From NCBI RefSeq assembly GCF_030758345.1, contig NZ_JAVAMO010000008.1, forward strand, positions 124,001 through 188,000: DNA of 64,000 nucleotides, written 5' to 3'. Below the pieces are notes generated by a model. It worked only from the letters and a program-made list of their open reading frames with translations, did no database searches and had not been told where the DNA came from. The translations under genes were made by a program, and so were the position numbers. The stretch is from Ruegeria discodermiae (GTDB lineage: Bacteria > Pseudomonadota > Alphaproteobacteria > Rhodobacterales > Rhodobacteraceae). Positions within the stretch are counted from its first letter, which is position 1. Each line of letters begins with the position of its first letter. This document shows positions 18,133 to 26,729 of this stretch, one piece after another.

Positions 18133-18659
18133 AGCAACGTGGCAGCGCGGGCGACGGTTTCTTCAAGCAGGCCGTCATTGGAAAGCTCGATCACCTCAAG
18201 CCCTTCGGGCAGAGGTTTTTCCGCCTGTGCCAATCGCTTGGAAATGTTTGCGTCTGACTCCCGGCCACGTGCGACCAGACGGAGTGCGAGTGTTTCCGCC
18301 TTTGCGGTGATGTTCAGAACGATCAGGCGCGGAAAGATACCGGCAGCTTCCGTCAGAGCCTTGCGAGAGAAATTGACAAGACAATCGGTACCCTTTTTCA
18401 GTTCAGAATGCACTTTGATCGGCACGCCATAGCAGAGTCCGTGGGCTTGCCAATGCACCGCAAAGGACCCGCTGCGCACCATGGCTTGGAACTCGGCAAC
18501 TGATACCGCGTCATAGTCTTCGCCACCTGCGTCCCTTGCACGGGTGATCACGCGACGTACCAGATGCACTTTAGGCAGAGCGCCATGAATGCCCGCCATC
18601 ACGCTATCCTTTCCGACACCGGAAGGGCCGACAACCGCGATGAGGCGTCCTTGGGTCAT
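18114..18659 (-). CDS. phnN: Ribose 1,5-bisphosphokinase
   Basis: Guanylate-kinase-like enzyme phosphorylating ribose 1,5-bisphosphate to PRPP, the salvage step of the C-P lyase pathway. 181 residues with P-loop VVGPSGVGKDS at residues 9-19, RRVITRARDAGGEDY (substrate region) and a conserved C-terminal IELSNDG. Last gene of the phnGHIJKLN operon; ATGA overlap with phnL. It overlaps the DUF1045 gene tail to tail. Confidence 0.94.
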   Translation of the reverse strand: MTQGRLIAVVGPSGVGKDSVMAGIHGALPKVHLVRRVITRARDAGGEDYDAVSVAEFQAMVRSGSFAVHWQAHGLCYGVPIKVHSELKKGTDCLVNFSRKALTEAAGIFPRLIVLNITAKAETLALRLVARGRESDANISKRLAQAEKPLPEGLEVIELSNDGLLEETVARAATLLQPASV

Positions 18660-19339
18660 GCCGCCATACCCGTTGCAAAGCGGCTGACATCGATTTCGCG
18701 ATCGCAGACCCGCCTGCGCGCTGCCTCGTCATGAAAGATCCCGATGATTGCGGCCCCGCGCGCCTTTGCCTCTTCGATGAGCGTGAGCACCACGTCGCGG
18801 TTTGCCGCATCAAGGCTGGCTGTGGGTTCATCCAGCAGCATCGCGGGATAGGCATGAGCAAAGCGGCGGGCAATATTCACCCGCTGTTGTTCGCCGCCCG
18901 AGAAGGTCGTGGGGGAAAGGTGCCAAAGCGGCTCAGAGATGTTGAGTTGGCTCAGAAGCGCCCTGGCGCGCGCCTCGGCCGTTTCGACAGAAGCTCCCAG
19001 GGCGCGAAGCGGTTCGGCCACAACCTCCAGGGTTGGCACCCGTGGAACCACGCGCAGGAACTGGCTGACATAGCCCAGCACCTCGCGGCGCAGGGTAATA
19101 ACGTCGCGTGGCTCGGCCTGCACCAGATCGACACCGCCGATACGGATCTCTCCGGAATGTGTCAGGTAGTTGCCATAAATCATGCGCATAAGGGTTGACT
19201 TGCCCGCCCCGGACGCACCGGTCAGCGCCACGCATTCGCCCGCTGCAACAGAAAGCGATACGTTGCTGAGTACCTCAATCACCGCGCCACCCTGATTGTG
19301 CAAGTTGAAGGTCTTGGAAACGTTGCTTAGATCGATCAT
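18656..19339 (-). CDS. phnL: C-P lyase complex ATP-binding subunit PhnL
   Basis: ABC-type ATPase without a membrane partner. With PhnG, H and I it transfers the ribose triphosphate from ATP to the phosphonate. 227 residues: Walker A LTGASGAGKST, signature TFSGGEQQRVNIARRFA, Walker B AMLLDEPTASLD. The N-terminal NLHNQGG insertion is typical of PhnL. Three bases separate it from phnK; it overlaps phnN by 4 bp. Confidence 0.94.
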   Translation of the reverse strand: MIDLSNVSKTFNLHNQGGAVIEVLSNVSLSVAAGECVALTGASGAGKSTLMRMIYGNYLTHSGEIRIGGVDLVQAEPRDVITLRREVLGYVSQFLRVVPRVPTLEVVAEPLRALGASVETAEARARALLSQLNISEPLWHLSPTTFSGGEQQRVNIARRFAHAYPAMLLDEPTASLDAANRDVVLTLIEEAKARGAAIIGIFHDEAARRRVCDREIDVSRFATGMAA

Positions 19340-19342
19340 CGC

Positions 19343-20113
19343 TCACACCTGCAAAACGGAACTGACAAGAAGCTGGCTATAAGCGTGCTGCGGATCATCA
19401 AGCACCTGATCGGTCAGGCCTGCCTCGACCACATGGCCTGACTTCATCACCATCAGCCGATCCGCCAGCAGGCGAACAACGGCGAGATCATGGGTCACGA
19501 TGATCGCGGACAGCCCCATGTCGCGCACCAGACCACGCAACAGATCCAGCAGGCGGGCCTGAACGGAAACGTCGAGCCCTCCTGTCGGCTCATCCATGAA
19601 CACCAATCGCGGTCCGGTCACCAGATTGCGGGCAATCTGAAGCCTCTGCTGCATACCCCCCGAAAACGTTGTGGGCCGGTCGTCGATACGGGCGGCGTCA
19701 ATCTCTACCCGCTCCAGCCAATCGCTGGCCTTGTCGCGGATGTCACCGTAGCGACGCGCGCCCACCGCCATAAGGCGTTCCCCCACATTGCCACCTGCAG
19801 AGACCCCCATGCGCAAACCGTCGCGCGCGTGTTGATGCACAAACGCCCAATCGGTGCGGCTCAGCATCCGGCGTTCCGGCTCGGACATGCGGACCGTGTC
19901 GCGTGGCCCTTCAGCACGGGTGTCGAAGACCACTTCACCTGCATCCGGGGTCAGATGCCCGGCCATGCAGTTCAGCAGTGTGGACTTGCCCGATCCGCTT
20001 TCGCCGACAATCCCCATGACCTCGCCGGGGTAGAGATCGAACGAGACATCCGCGCAACCGATATGCGCGCCGTAGCGTTTGGTAATACCCTGAACAGACA
20101 GCAAAGGTGTCAT
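19343..20113 (-). CDS. phnK: C-P lyase complex ATP-binding subunit PhnK
   Basis: ABC-type ATPase that docks on the PhnGHIJ core and is needed for C-P bond cleavage in vivo. 256 residues: Walker A IVGESGSGKST, signature TFSGGMQQRLQIARNLV, Walker B LVFMDEPTGGLD. The ATG at 20113 (MTPLLSVQGI) is preferred because it overlaps the phnJ stop in an ATGA; an upstream in-frame start would run 45 bp into phnJ. Confidence 0.94.
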   Translation of the reverse strand: MTPLLSVQGITKRYGAHIGCADVSFDLYPGEVMGIVGESGSGKSTLLNCMAGHLTPDAGEVVFDTRAEGPRDTVRMSEPERRMLSRTDWAFVHQHARDGLRMGVSAGGNVGERLMAVGARRYGDIRDKASDWLERVEIDAARIDDRPTTFSGGMQQRLQIARNLVTGPRLVFMDEPTGGLDVSVQARLLDLLRGLVRDMGLSAIIVTHDLAVVRLLADRLMVMKSGHVVEAGLTDQVLDDPQHAYSQLLVSSVLQV

Positions 20114-20961
20114 GCCGCGTCCTTTCCTCGATGACCGGCCGCCTGGCGGGCCTCGCAATAGTCGGTATCGGAACAGACGAACATCCGCCCGCCTGCATCA
20201 TCCACGATTACCTCATCGAGGTAGCTGTCCTCGGCCCCACACAAGCCGCAAGGATGATCCGCCTTGGAGGCCTCGAACGGGTGATCGTCAAAGTCTAGGC
20301 TAACCACCTCGGTATAGGGCGGAAGCGCATAGATCCGCTGCTCACGACCCGCACCAAAAAGCTGGATGGCTGCCATGTCACCCAGTTTTGGGTTGTCGAA
20401 TTTCGGGATCGGCGAAGGATCCATAACGTAGTGCCCTTCGACCTTCACCGGGTAGGCGTAGGAGGTCGCTATATGCCCGTGGCGGCTGATATCCTCGTAA
20501 AGCTTCACATGCATGAGCCCGTATTCCTCAAGGCTGTGCATTTTCCGTGTCTCGCTCTCGCGCGGCTCAAGAAAGCGCAAGGGTTCGGGGATTGGCACCT
20601 GATAGACAAGGATCTGGCCCTCGGTCAGTGGTTCCTCCGGGATGCGGTGGCGCGTTTGGATGACGGATGCATCGGTTGTTTTCGTCGTCGTTTTAACCCC
20701 TGCCGTGCGCTCGAAGAAGGTGCGGATCGAGACGGCATTTGTCGTGTCATCCGCACCCTGGTCGATGACTTTGAACCTGTCCTCGGGTGTCAACACTGCC
20801 GCCGAAACCTGCACACCGCCCGTGCCCCACCCGTAGGGCATGGGCATTTCGCGAGATGCGAAGGGCACCTGATAGCCGGGAATGGCCAGACCCTTGAGGA
20901 TTGCGCGCCGGATCATCCGCTTCGTCTGTTCGTCCAGATAGGCGAAGTTATAGTCGGTCAT
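20110..20961 (-). CDS. phnJ: Carbon-phosphorus lyase catalytic subunit PhnJ
   Basis: Radical-SAM enzyme that cuts the C-P bond of ribosyl phosphonate, releasing the alkane and a cyclic ribose phosphate. 283 residues. All four C-terminal Cys are present: Cys238, Cys241 and Cys263 (4Fe-4S ligands) and Cys269 (thiyl radical), in HPCGLCGAED and FVCSDTDYC. They match the E. coli pattern with an offset of three. The MPYGWGTGGVQV block near residue 41 is intact. ATGA overlaps on both sides with phnI and phnK. Confidence 0.97.
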   Translation of the reverse strand: MTDYNFAYLDEQTKRMIRRAILKGLAIPGYQVPFASREMPMPYGWGTGGVQVSAAVLTPEDRFKVIDQGADDTTNAVSIRTFFERTAGVKTTTKTTDASVIQTRHRIPEEPLTEGQILVYQVPIPEPLRFLEPRESETRKMHSLEEYGLMHVKLYEDISRHGHIATSYAYPVKVEGHYVMDPSPIPKFDNPKLGDMAAIQLFGAGREQRIYALPPYTEVVSLDFDDHPFEASKADHPCGLCGAEDSYLDEVIVDDAGGRMFVCSDTDYCEARQAAGHRGKDAA

Positions 20962-22046
20962 TCCGCAGCCTCCTGCACCTGATCTACGCCCGCTTCGCGG
21001 CGCAGTTTGCGCACCAGTTCCAACTCGGATTGGAAATCGACGTAATGTGGCAGTTTGATGTGTTCGAGAAAGCCGGTCGCCTGGATGTTGTCGGCATGAT
21101 AGAGAACGAATTCCGCATCCTGTGCGGGTGCGCCCACATTGTCCTCACCCAGTTCTTCCCATCGCAGGGCGCGGTCGACCAAGGCCATCGAGATCGCTTT
21201 GCGTTCGGTTTGGCCAAAAACCAGCCCATAGCCGCGGGTGAATTGCGCTGGTTCGGTCTTCGATCCTTTGAACTGGTTGACGGTCTCGCATTCGGTCAGG
21301 GTGATCTCGCCGATCTCGATGGCAAAACCCAGTTCCGGGATCTCCATCTCGACTGGAACAGCGCCGATCCGGAGCTCGCCCACAAAGGCGTGGTTTCGGG
21401 CATAGCCGCGCTGCGTCGAATAGGCGAGGCCGAGCGTAAAACCCTCGTCCGCGCGAGTCAGGGCCTGCAGGCGCAGGGCGCGTTCGGCCGGCATCTCCAG
21501 CGGTTCACGGGTCAGATCGGGGGGTGGGGTGTCATCATATGGCGCTTCTTCGATCAGACCCTCGCGGTTCAGAAACTCCGTCACATGGGGCACATCGCCA
21601 AGATCTGCGTCGCGCATGGGGGCCTCAGGCACCTCGCCATCGGCAGCCAGCTTGAAATCCAGCAGCCTGTGCGTGTAATCGAAGGTCGGCCCCAGAACCT
21701 GCCCACCCGGCAGATCCTTGAAGGTAGCTGAAATCCGTCGATCACAGGCCATTTCCCCGGTATCGACAGGCTCTGATGCGCCGAAGCGGGGCAGGGTTGT
21801 GCGATAGGCGCGGATCAGAAATATTGCCTCGATCAGATCGCCGCGGGCCTGTTTGATCGCAAGAGCGGCAAGATCAGGATCATATAGCGATCCTTCGGCC
21901 ATGACGCGGTTGACGGCAAGGCTGAGCTGTTCGCGGATCTGCGCAATACTCAGTTCAGCGATCTCGGTATCGCCGCGACGCTCTTCGGCGAGCCATGCAT
22001 GGGCATTCTCGATCGCCTGCTCACCACCTTTGACAGCTACATACAT
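20958..22046 (-). CDS. phnI: C-P lyase core subunit PhnI
   Basis: 362-residue core subunit with nucleosidase activity; with PhnG, H and L it forms the ribosyl phosphonate. The opening MYVAVKGGEQAIENAHAWLA is diagnostic, and QIREQLSLAVNRVMAEGSLYDP follows in the next 40 residues (two stretches: QIREQLSLAVNRVMAEG and SLYDP). The HIKLPHYVDFQSELELVR tail fits as well. The start shares one base with the phnH stop (TGATG) and the end overlaps phnJ by 4 bp. Confidence 0.96.
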   Translation of the reverse strand: MYVAVKGGEQAIENAHAWLAEERRGDTEIAELSIAQIREQLSLAVNRVMAEGSLYDPDLAALAIKQARGDLIEAIFLIRAYRTTLPRFGASEPVDTGEMACDRRISATFKDLPGGQVLGPTFDYTHRLLDFKLAADGEVPEAPMRDADLGDVPHVTEFLNREGLIEEAPYDDTPPPDLTREPLEMPAERALRLQALTRADEGFTLGLAYSTQRGYARNHAFVGELRIGAVPVEMEIPELGFAIEIGEITLTECETVNQFKGSKTEPAQFTRGYGLVFGQTERKAISMALVDRALRWEELGEDNVGAPAQDAEFVLYHADNIQATGFLEHIKLPHYVDFQSELELVRKLRREAGVDQVQEAAE

Positions 22047-22609
22047 CAGGACACCTCTGTTGAACGCGGTAGCGCCGCGAGGCCATTTTCGCAGGTGAAG
22101 ACGAAGTCGAGTCCCAGCGGAAACAGCGCGCGGTTTGACTGAAACGCTCGCAGCTCGGGCAGTGATAATGCTGCGCTGTCTTTGATACCGGGACCGGTGA
22201 GGGTCGCGCCGGATGGGCTTAGCTCAGGGCATTCCACGATAAGCGTGGCGGAGCGATCCGGGTATTCAGGGGTGCCGATAGGATATGCAGAAAGAGGTGC
22301 AAGCGCCGACCATGAGCCGATGGCGAACATACAATGAGCCGGACCGGTCAAAGGCGCGCCGGTGTGAAAGGCCAGCCAGGTTCGTACCGCTTCACAATCC
22401 GCCGCACCCGCCAGATAAATCGGTGTTTCGGTGTCGCAGAGGGTCAGTAAAACACTGCCCGCCGCGGCGGAGAGAGGGGATGGTGGCTCGGCCCCGTTGA
22501 TGTTCTGGATGGTGCCGGGGCGCGCCATCGCCTCCATCACACTACGAAAGGCATGGGTGGACTGGATGGCGGGATCGGCGAAGCCGCCGGACAGAGTTTG
22601 GGCCTGCAT
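22046..22609 (-). CDS. phnH: C-P lyase core subunit PhnH
   Basis: 187-residue core subunit of the PhnGHIJ complex. Recognisable are SGGFADPAIQSTHAFRSVMEA (residues 6-26), MARPGTIQ, and the C-terminal PLGLDFVFTCENGLAALPR. ATG at 22609, one base overlapping the phnG stop (TGATG), is preferred over a TTG one codon earlier. No known catalytic residues; it contributes to complex assembly. Confidence 0.95.
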   Translation of the reverse strand: MQAQTLSGGFADPAIQSTHAFRSVMEAMARPGTIQNINGAEPPSPLSAAAGSVLLTLCDTETPIYLAGAADCEAVRTWLAFHTGAPLTGPAHCMFAIGSWSALAPLSAYPIGTPEYPDRSATLIVECPELSPSGATLTGPGIKDSAALSLPELRAFQSNRALFPLGLDFVFTCENGLAALPRSTEVS

Positions 22610-23064
22610 CAATCCTCTCCCCGGACCATGGTAAAGAAATCAACTTTTGTCGCTGCCGCTTTTGCCGCTCGCGCGGCCTTGGCCCGAGTCTGTTCGTCTT
22701 GCAGGGGGTCCAGCACTGCGGCGCGCAACATCTCCGCCGCATCTGTTTGCATCAGCGCGTCGATCAGGGCGGCGGCTGCGGCATCCGCTTTGCGGCGGCC
22801 CTGGATGTAAGCGTGCCCTATCTCGCCCGTTTCCAACGTCAGCGTGCAACGGGTGAGCGTCATTTCACCCAGGTTAAACGGCGCGCCGGTCGCTCCGGCA
22901 CGGGCGCCTACCATGGTGCCGCCGATCTCAGGAGCGCGCAGCCAAGTGAAGGCAGGTCGCACCATGGCTGTGTCCAGCAATGCGGCAGCCCGGCCCTCAG
23001 GCGCCCTGGCCAGAAGGCTCATCCAAGCCTTGCGGGCGGTATTTGCGTCAAAACCGTCTTTCAT
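22609..23064 (-). CDS. phnG: C-P lyase core subunit PhnG
   Basis: 151-residue core subunit and first gene of the phnGHIJKLN operon. Typical stretches are RKAWMSLLARAPEG, the GLMVRARMG-like GTMVGARAGATGAPFNLGEM and LTLETGEIGHAYIQGRRK. The start faces phnF across about 80 bp that hold the ACTATACA tandem repeat. Every junction in the operon overlaps or has at most three bases, which points to one transcript and equal synthesis of subunits. Confidence 0.95.
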   Translation of the reverse strand: MKDGFDANTARKAWMSLLARAPEGRAAALLDTAMVRPAFTWLRAPEIGGTMVGARAGATGAPFNLGEMTLTRCTLTLETGEIGHAYIQGRRKADAAAAALIDALMQTDAAEMLRAAVLDPLQDEQTRAKAARAAKAAATKVDFFTMVRGED

Positions 23065-23083
23065 CTCGACAACTTATCCAGAT

Positions 23084-23099
23084 ACTATACAACTATACA
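23084..23099. promoter_or_regulatory. ACTATACA tandem repeat, probable PhnF operator
   Basis: Two immediately adjacent copies of ACTATACA (23084-23091 and 23092-23099) lie 20 bp from the phnG start and about 47 bp before phnF. The minus strand reads TGTATAGT twice, and TGTATA is the kind of half-site used by HutC-subfamily GntR regulators. The position between the divergent phnG and phnF starts suggests control of both genes by PhnF. Binding is inferred from position and pattern only. Confidence 0.5.
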
Positions 23100-23145
23100 T
23101 ATTCTACCATAGACGCGTCGCGAAGACAGAGGAGTTTTGTGAAAA

Positions 23146-23865
23146 TTGCGTGACGAGCCGGGCAAGACACCCATTTGGAGGGCGATCGCTGACGCCTTGC
23201 GTAGCGATTTGTCAGAGGGGCGCTACGCCCCCGGTGACAAGCTTCCGACCGAGGCCGCTCTGGCTGAACGGTTTGGTGTGAACCGCCATACAGTTCGCCA
23301 CGGATTGTCTGCACTGATCGACGAAGGGCTGGTCCGCACCCGTCGCGGCTCCGGTGCCTTTGTCGCAGCCACACCCACGGATTATCCTATCGGAACGCGC
23401 GTCCGCTTCCACGAGAACCTGATCGCCGCAGGCCGCAGACCGGAGAAGCGGGTTCTCCAGGTCGAGGAACGCGCCGCAACGACAGGTGAGGCCAAGGCAT
23501 TGCATGTTGCGCCGGGCGATCCGATCTGCGTCTACCATGGTCTGTCATTGGCGGATGGCCAGCCGATTGCTGTGTTCGAAAGCCTCTTTCCGTTGACACG
23601 CCTCGCTGGCATCAGCGCAGCGCTGGAAGAGACCAGCAGCGTCACCGAGGCGCTGCGCGCGGTCGGCGTCTGCGACTACACCCGCGCCTCAACCCGACTG
23701 ACGGCAGTGCGCGCTACGGTCACACAAGCTCTGCATCTGCACGTAACCGAGGGCGATCCTCTGTTAAGATCATCAGGCGTTAACGTGGATGAGGACGGGC
23801 AGCCAGTGGAATATGGCCGCACCTGGTTTGCGGGGGATCGCGTCACGCTGACGCTCGAGACATAG
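23146..23865 (+). CDS. phnF: GntR/HutC-family phosphonate regulator
   Basis: 239-residue regulator: winged helix (WRAIADALRSDLSEGRYAPG, DKLPTEAALAERFGVNRHTV) in residues 10-50 and a UTRA ligand domain (CVYHGLSLADGQPIAVFES and beyond). This architecture is standard for PhnF. TTG start at 23146, with AGAGGAG 11 bases upstream; no better ATG or GTG is in frame. Divergent from the C-P lyase operon, and its 3' end overlaps the acetyltransferase gene tail to tail by 23 bp. Confidence 0.9.
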   Translation: MRDEPGKTPIWRAIADALRSDLSEGRYAPGDKLPTEAALAERFGVNRHTVRHGLSALIDEGLVRTRRGSGAFVAATPTDYPIGTRVRFHENLIAAGRRPEKRVLQVEERAATTGEAKALHVAPGDPICVYHGLSLADGQPIAVFESLFPLTRLAGISAALEETSSVTEALRAVGVCDYTRASTRLTAVRATVTQALHLHVTEGDPLLRSSGVNVDEDGQPVEYGRTWFAGDRVTLTLET

Positions 23866-24478
23866 GCTCATATTTGTCGAGAAAGGCTTCGGCTGTCAGC
23901 ACGCGAAAATCATCAAGCGACAGGCGCAATGTCTCGTGCGACCAATCCCACCAGGCCAAAGCGATCAGCCGGTCCGCGATGTGGCGGGGCTGGCGCAGGC
24001 GCAGCGGTTTGGCTGGTGTACCAGCCACAATGGTGTAGGGGTCCACATCTTTCGTCACAACCGCACCCGCAGCAACAACCGCGCCATGGCCGAGTGTCAC
24101 CTCTGGTTTGATCATAGCGCCTGCGCCGATCCATGTGTCGTGACCAATATGCGCAATGCGGGACTTGCGATGGGCGAAAAACTCTTCGTCTCGTGCCGCA
24201 TCGTCCCAATAGTCATCAGAACGATAGAGGAAATGATGACAGCTTGCTGTGTGCAGTGGATGATCCGTCGCGCCAATGCGGGAAAGGGCGGCGATGTTGG
24301 CGAATTTGCCGATCTGCGCATTGGCGATATCGGCGTAGCGGTCACAATAGCTGTAGTCGCCCAGCGATGAATGGGCCACGCGGTTGCCCCTTCCGATCTC
24401 AACAAACGCACCAAACCTGCTGTCGGTGATCTCGCAATCGGGATGGATGAAAGGCTCTGCCCCTCTAAGCCGGGCCAT
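23843..24478 (-). CDS. Phosphonate-locus hexapeptide-repeat acetyltransferase
   Basis: 211-residue left-handed beta-helix protein. Hexapeptide repeats run through IHPDCEITDSRFGAFVEIG, then RNRVAHSSLGDYSYCDRYA and HDTWIGAGAMIKPEVTLGHG; a catalytic-type His lies in DHPLHTASCHHF. Such genes are regular members of alphaproteobacterial phn clusters and probably acetylate aminoalkyl phosphonates or a related intermediate. Start at 24478 (MARLRGAEPF) chosen because a longer form would run into phnE2. Last gene of the phnCDE operon, 5 bp after phnE2. Confidence 0.85.
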   Translation of the reverse strand: MARLRGAEPFIHPDCEITDSRFGAFVEIGRGNRVAHSSLGDYSYCDRYADIANAQIGKFANIAALSRIGATDHPLHTASCHHFLYRSDDYWDDAARDEEFFAHRKSRIAHIGHDTWIGAGAMIKPEVTLGHGAVVAAGAVVTKDVDPYTIVAGTPAKPLRLRQPRHIADRLIALAWWDWSHETLRLSLDDFRVLTAEAFLDKYEPMSRASA

Positions 24479-24483
24479 CAGTC

Positions 24484-25791
24484 TTATCGTCCGATCAGCT
24501 TGCTGCGCAGCCATCCAGAGAACCAGTCCATGAGCATCACCATGATGACGATCAGTACGATGTAGTAAGCGACCTCCTCCCAATCCTTTTGGGTCTGGAT
24601 GGCCTGTGTCAGCATGAGGCCAATGCCGCCGCCGGTAATCGCGCCAATGATCGTTGCGGATCGGGTGTTGGACTCAAGAAAATAGAGGATCTGCGCCAGC
24701 AGCACCGGCACCACCTGCGGTATCACGCCAAAGCGGTAGCGTTGCAGCGGTTTCGCCCCGGTGGAGGCAACGCCCTCGAACTGCTTCTGGTCGACATTTT
24801 CCAGCGCTTCGGAGAAGATCTTGCCAAAGGTGCCGGTATCGGTGATCAGGATTGCAAGCGCGCCGGTCAGCGGGCCCGGCCCAAATGCGCGGGCCAGAAC
24901 CACGGTCCAGATCAGCGCATCCACACCACGCACAAAGTCGAACAGGCGACGGGTCGCGGCGCGCAGCAACATGACCGGGGAAAACCGTCTGGCTGCAAGA
25001 AATGCCAGTGGCAGCGCGATGAGTGCCGCCCCCATCGTACCAAGGAAGGCCATCAGAATTGTTTCGCCAATCGCCCAGGCCACGTCCTTGTGACGCCACA
25101 TGGCATTGTTCCACCAATCCGAGACCGCGCCCGAGATGTTGGCGCGCTCCGGATCTATCTGAGCGCCAAACAGGATGGCCCCAAGGCCGTGCCCGTAGTA
25201 AGGGCTGTCGAGGGTGAACCAGAAAAGCTCCCATCCCGGGAAGTAGTTGAACACCTCGGTGCGTGCGCCGGTTAGCGTGATACGCCCTTGTGCCGTCGTG
25301 ATGCCCACCCGGCGGTTCGATGCGGATATCCAGCCCGGCAAGTCATCAGGCAGGTTGGTGGTCAGGTTACGACCTTCGGCCTGCGCCGTGATCAACGGGA
25401 AGCCCGGGATCTCAATCTCGGTTCGGTTATCGGGCAGATAGCGAACGATATGATCCGCGCCGAGGTCGATGGTGATGATCTCGTCCCCAGTCACCCAATC
25501 GGGGCGCTGCCCTTGGGGATAACGACCCTTGCGCTCGCCCTCCACAGCGTATTGAACCTCTCCCGTGCGGTTGTCACGCGCGACATGTACCTTATGGGAC
25601 CAACTGTCAGAGGCCAGCGTGACCGCATTCTCAAGATTTGCGCGACCAGCGAGTCCCGGCAGATCGAATGCAAAGAAAATATAGGCAAGGTAGATGACGA
25701 TCACCGCCGGGATGCCAAAGCCGATCAGCCGTTTACGCTGAAATAGCTTATCTGCCTCGTGTTTGGCAAAGCTCATATCGGTTGTGGTCAT
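24484..25791 (-). CDS. phnE: Phosphonate ABC transporter permease, long form with periplasmic insert
   Basis: Second permease of the phosphonate importer, 435 residues. One membrane segment (about 22-45) is followed by roughly 150 residues of soluble, beta-rich sequence and then the usual PhnE domain (AIGETILMAFLGTMGAALIALPL, quoted around residues 243-265) with the EAA-like loop QFEGVASTGAKPLQRYRFGV. The long periplasmic insert separates it from the 291-residue partner and is seen in other alphaproteobacterial PhnE proteins. ATGA overlap with phnE1; ATG at 25791 fixes the start. Confidence 0.93.
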   Translation of the reverse strand: MTTTDMSFAKHEADKLFQRKRLIGFGIPAVIVIYLAYIFFAFDLPGLAGRANLENAVTLASDSWSHKVHVARDNRTGEVQYAVEGERKGRYPQGQRPDWVTGDEIITIDLGADHIVRYLPDNRTEIEIPGFPLITAQAEGRNLTTNLPDDLPGWISASNRRVGITTAQGRITLTGARTEVFNYFPGWELFWFTLDSPYYGHGLGAILFGAQIDPERANISGAVSDWWNNAMWRHKDVAWAIGETILMAFLGTMGAALIALPLAFLAARRFSPVMLLRAATRRLFDFVRGVDALIWTVVLARAFGPGPLTGALAILITDTGTFGKIFSEALENVDQKQFEGVASTGAKPLQRYRFGVIPQVVPVLLAQILYFLESNTRSATIIGAITGGGIGLMLTQAIQTQKDWEEVAYYIVLIVIMVMLMDWFSGWLRSKLIGR

Positions 25792-26663
25792 TGTCCTAGA
25801 CCCCCCGTCAGACGGTTTCGGAAGCGGCTGGAGAGCTGATCGAAGAACACGATGGTGCCGAAGAGCAGGATGAAGATGGCGGCGGCATCGTCGTACCGGC
25901 CCTGACCCCAACCCATTGCATTTCGCAACTCGTAGCCAATGCCCCCGGCACCCACGAAACCGAGTATGGCCGAAGCGCGAATGTTGATTTCGAACCGCAG
26001 CAGAGCATAGCTGACATAGTTCGGCGCGACCTGCGGCAGTACACCCAGAAGCATGCGCTGCGACCACGTCGCGCCGGTGGATGCGAGACCTTCGACAGGT
26101 TTCAAATCTGCGTTTTCCGCCACTTCCGAAAACATCTTGCCAAGCGCGCCGGCGGTGTGGATGGCAATGGCAATCATCGCGGGCACCGGGCCTCCACCAA
26201 CAACAAAAATCAGAACCAGTGCGATGACGATTTCGGGCACAGCACGCATGATGTCCGAGGTGCGCCGGAACACCGGGGTTAACCGCGGCCATCTGGCAAG
26301 CCCGCGCGTTCCAAGCAATGAAAGAAAGAGTCCACCGATCGCGCCCAGCAAAGTGGAAACGGCGGCAATATTGATGGTTTCCACCAAAGCGGGGAAGTAT
26401 TTTGCGATGAGCCCCGGCAGTTCGGCCCGCTTTTGCCAGGCCTCCGAAAGAACATCTGCCGGGTAGTCACCGATCTGATGCAGCCCTTCCCAGAAGCCGC
26501 CCGCGTTACGCTCATCCGCAATGTGGAAACCAGACACCATCAGCACCACAAAGATCAACAGCGTCAGGCCACCATAGAGCCTGCGGCGTTGGACCTGTGC
26601 GATGTAGCTGTCTTGAATGGTGTCCACGCTTTGCCGCGCGACGTCGATAGTTGCGTCCGTCAT
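25788..26663 (-). CDS. phnE: Phosphonate ABC transporter permease, short form
   Basis: 291-residue permease with about six hydrophobic segments and the loop PVEGLASTGATWSQRMLLGV that contacts PhnC. It forms a heterodimer with the longer PhnE. ATG at 26663 (MTDATIDVARQ) preferred: GGGGATCGGAA lies just upstream. A start 21 bp earlier is possible. The gene begins after a strong stem-loop downstream of phnD. Confidence 0.94.
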   Translation of the reverse strand: MTDATIDVARQSVDTIQDSYIAQVQRRRLYGGLTLLIFVVLMVSGFHIADERNAGGFWEGLHQIGDYPADVLSEAWQKRAELPGLIAKYFPALVETINIAAVSTLLGAIGGLFLSLLGTRGLARWPRLTPVFRRTSDIMRAVPEIVIALVLIFVVGGGPVPAMIAIAIHTAGALGKMFSEVAENADLKPVEGLASTGATWSQRMLLGVLPQVAPNYVSYALLRFEINIRASAILGFVGAGGIGYELRNAMGWGQGRYDDAAAIFILLFGTIVFFDQLSSRFRNRLTGGLGQ

Positions 26664-26687
26664 TTCCGATCCCCGAACATGCAAAAC

Positions 26688-26711
26688 CGGCGGCCGCAGA
26701 ACCGGCCGCCG
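26688..26711 (-). promoter_or_regulatory. Stem-loop between phnD and phnE1
   Basis: Perfect 9-bp all-GC stem (CGGCGGCCG / CGGCCGCCG) with a CAGAAC loop, 19 bases after the phnD stop and 25 bases before the phnE1 start. No U-run follows, so full termination is unlikely. It could block 3' decay or partly stop transcription, which would make binding protein more abundant than permease. Confidence 0.7.
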
Positions 26712-26729
26712 ATCGAAAGCCTGCGTGAC

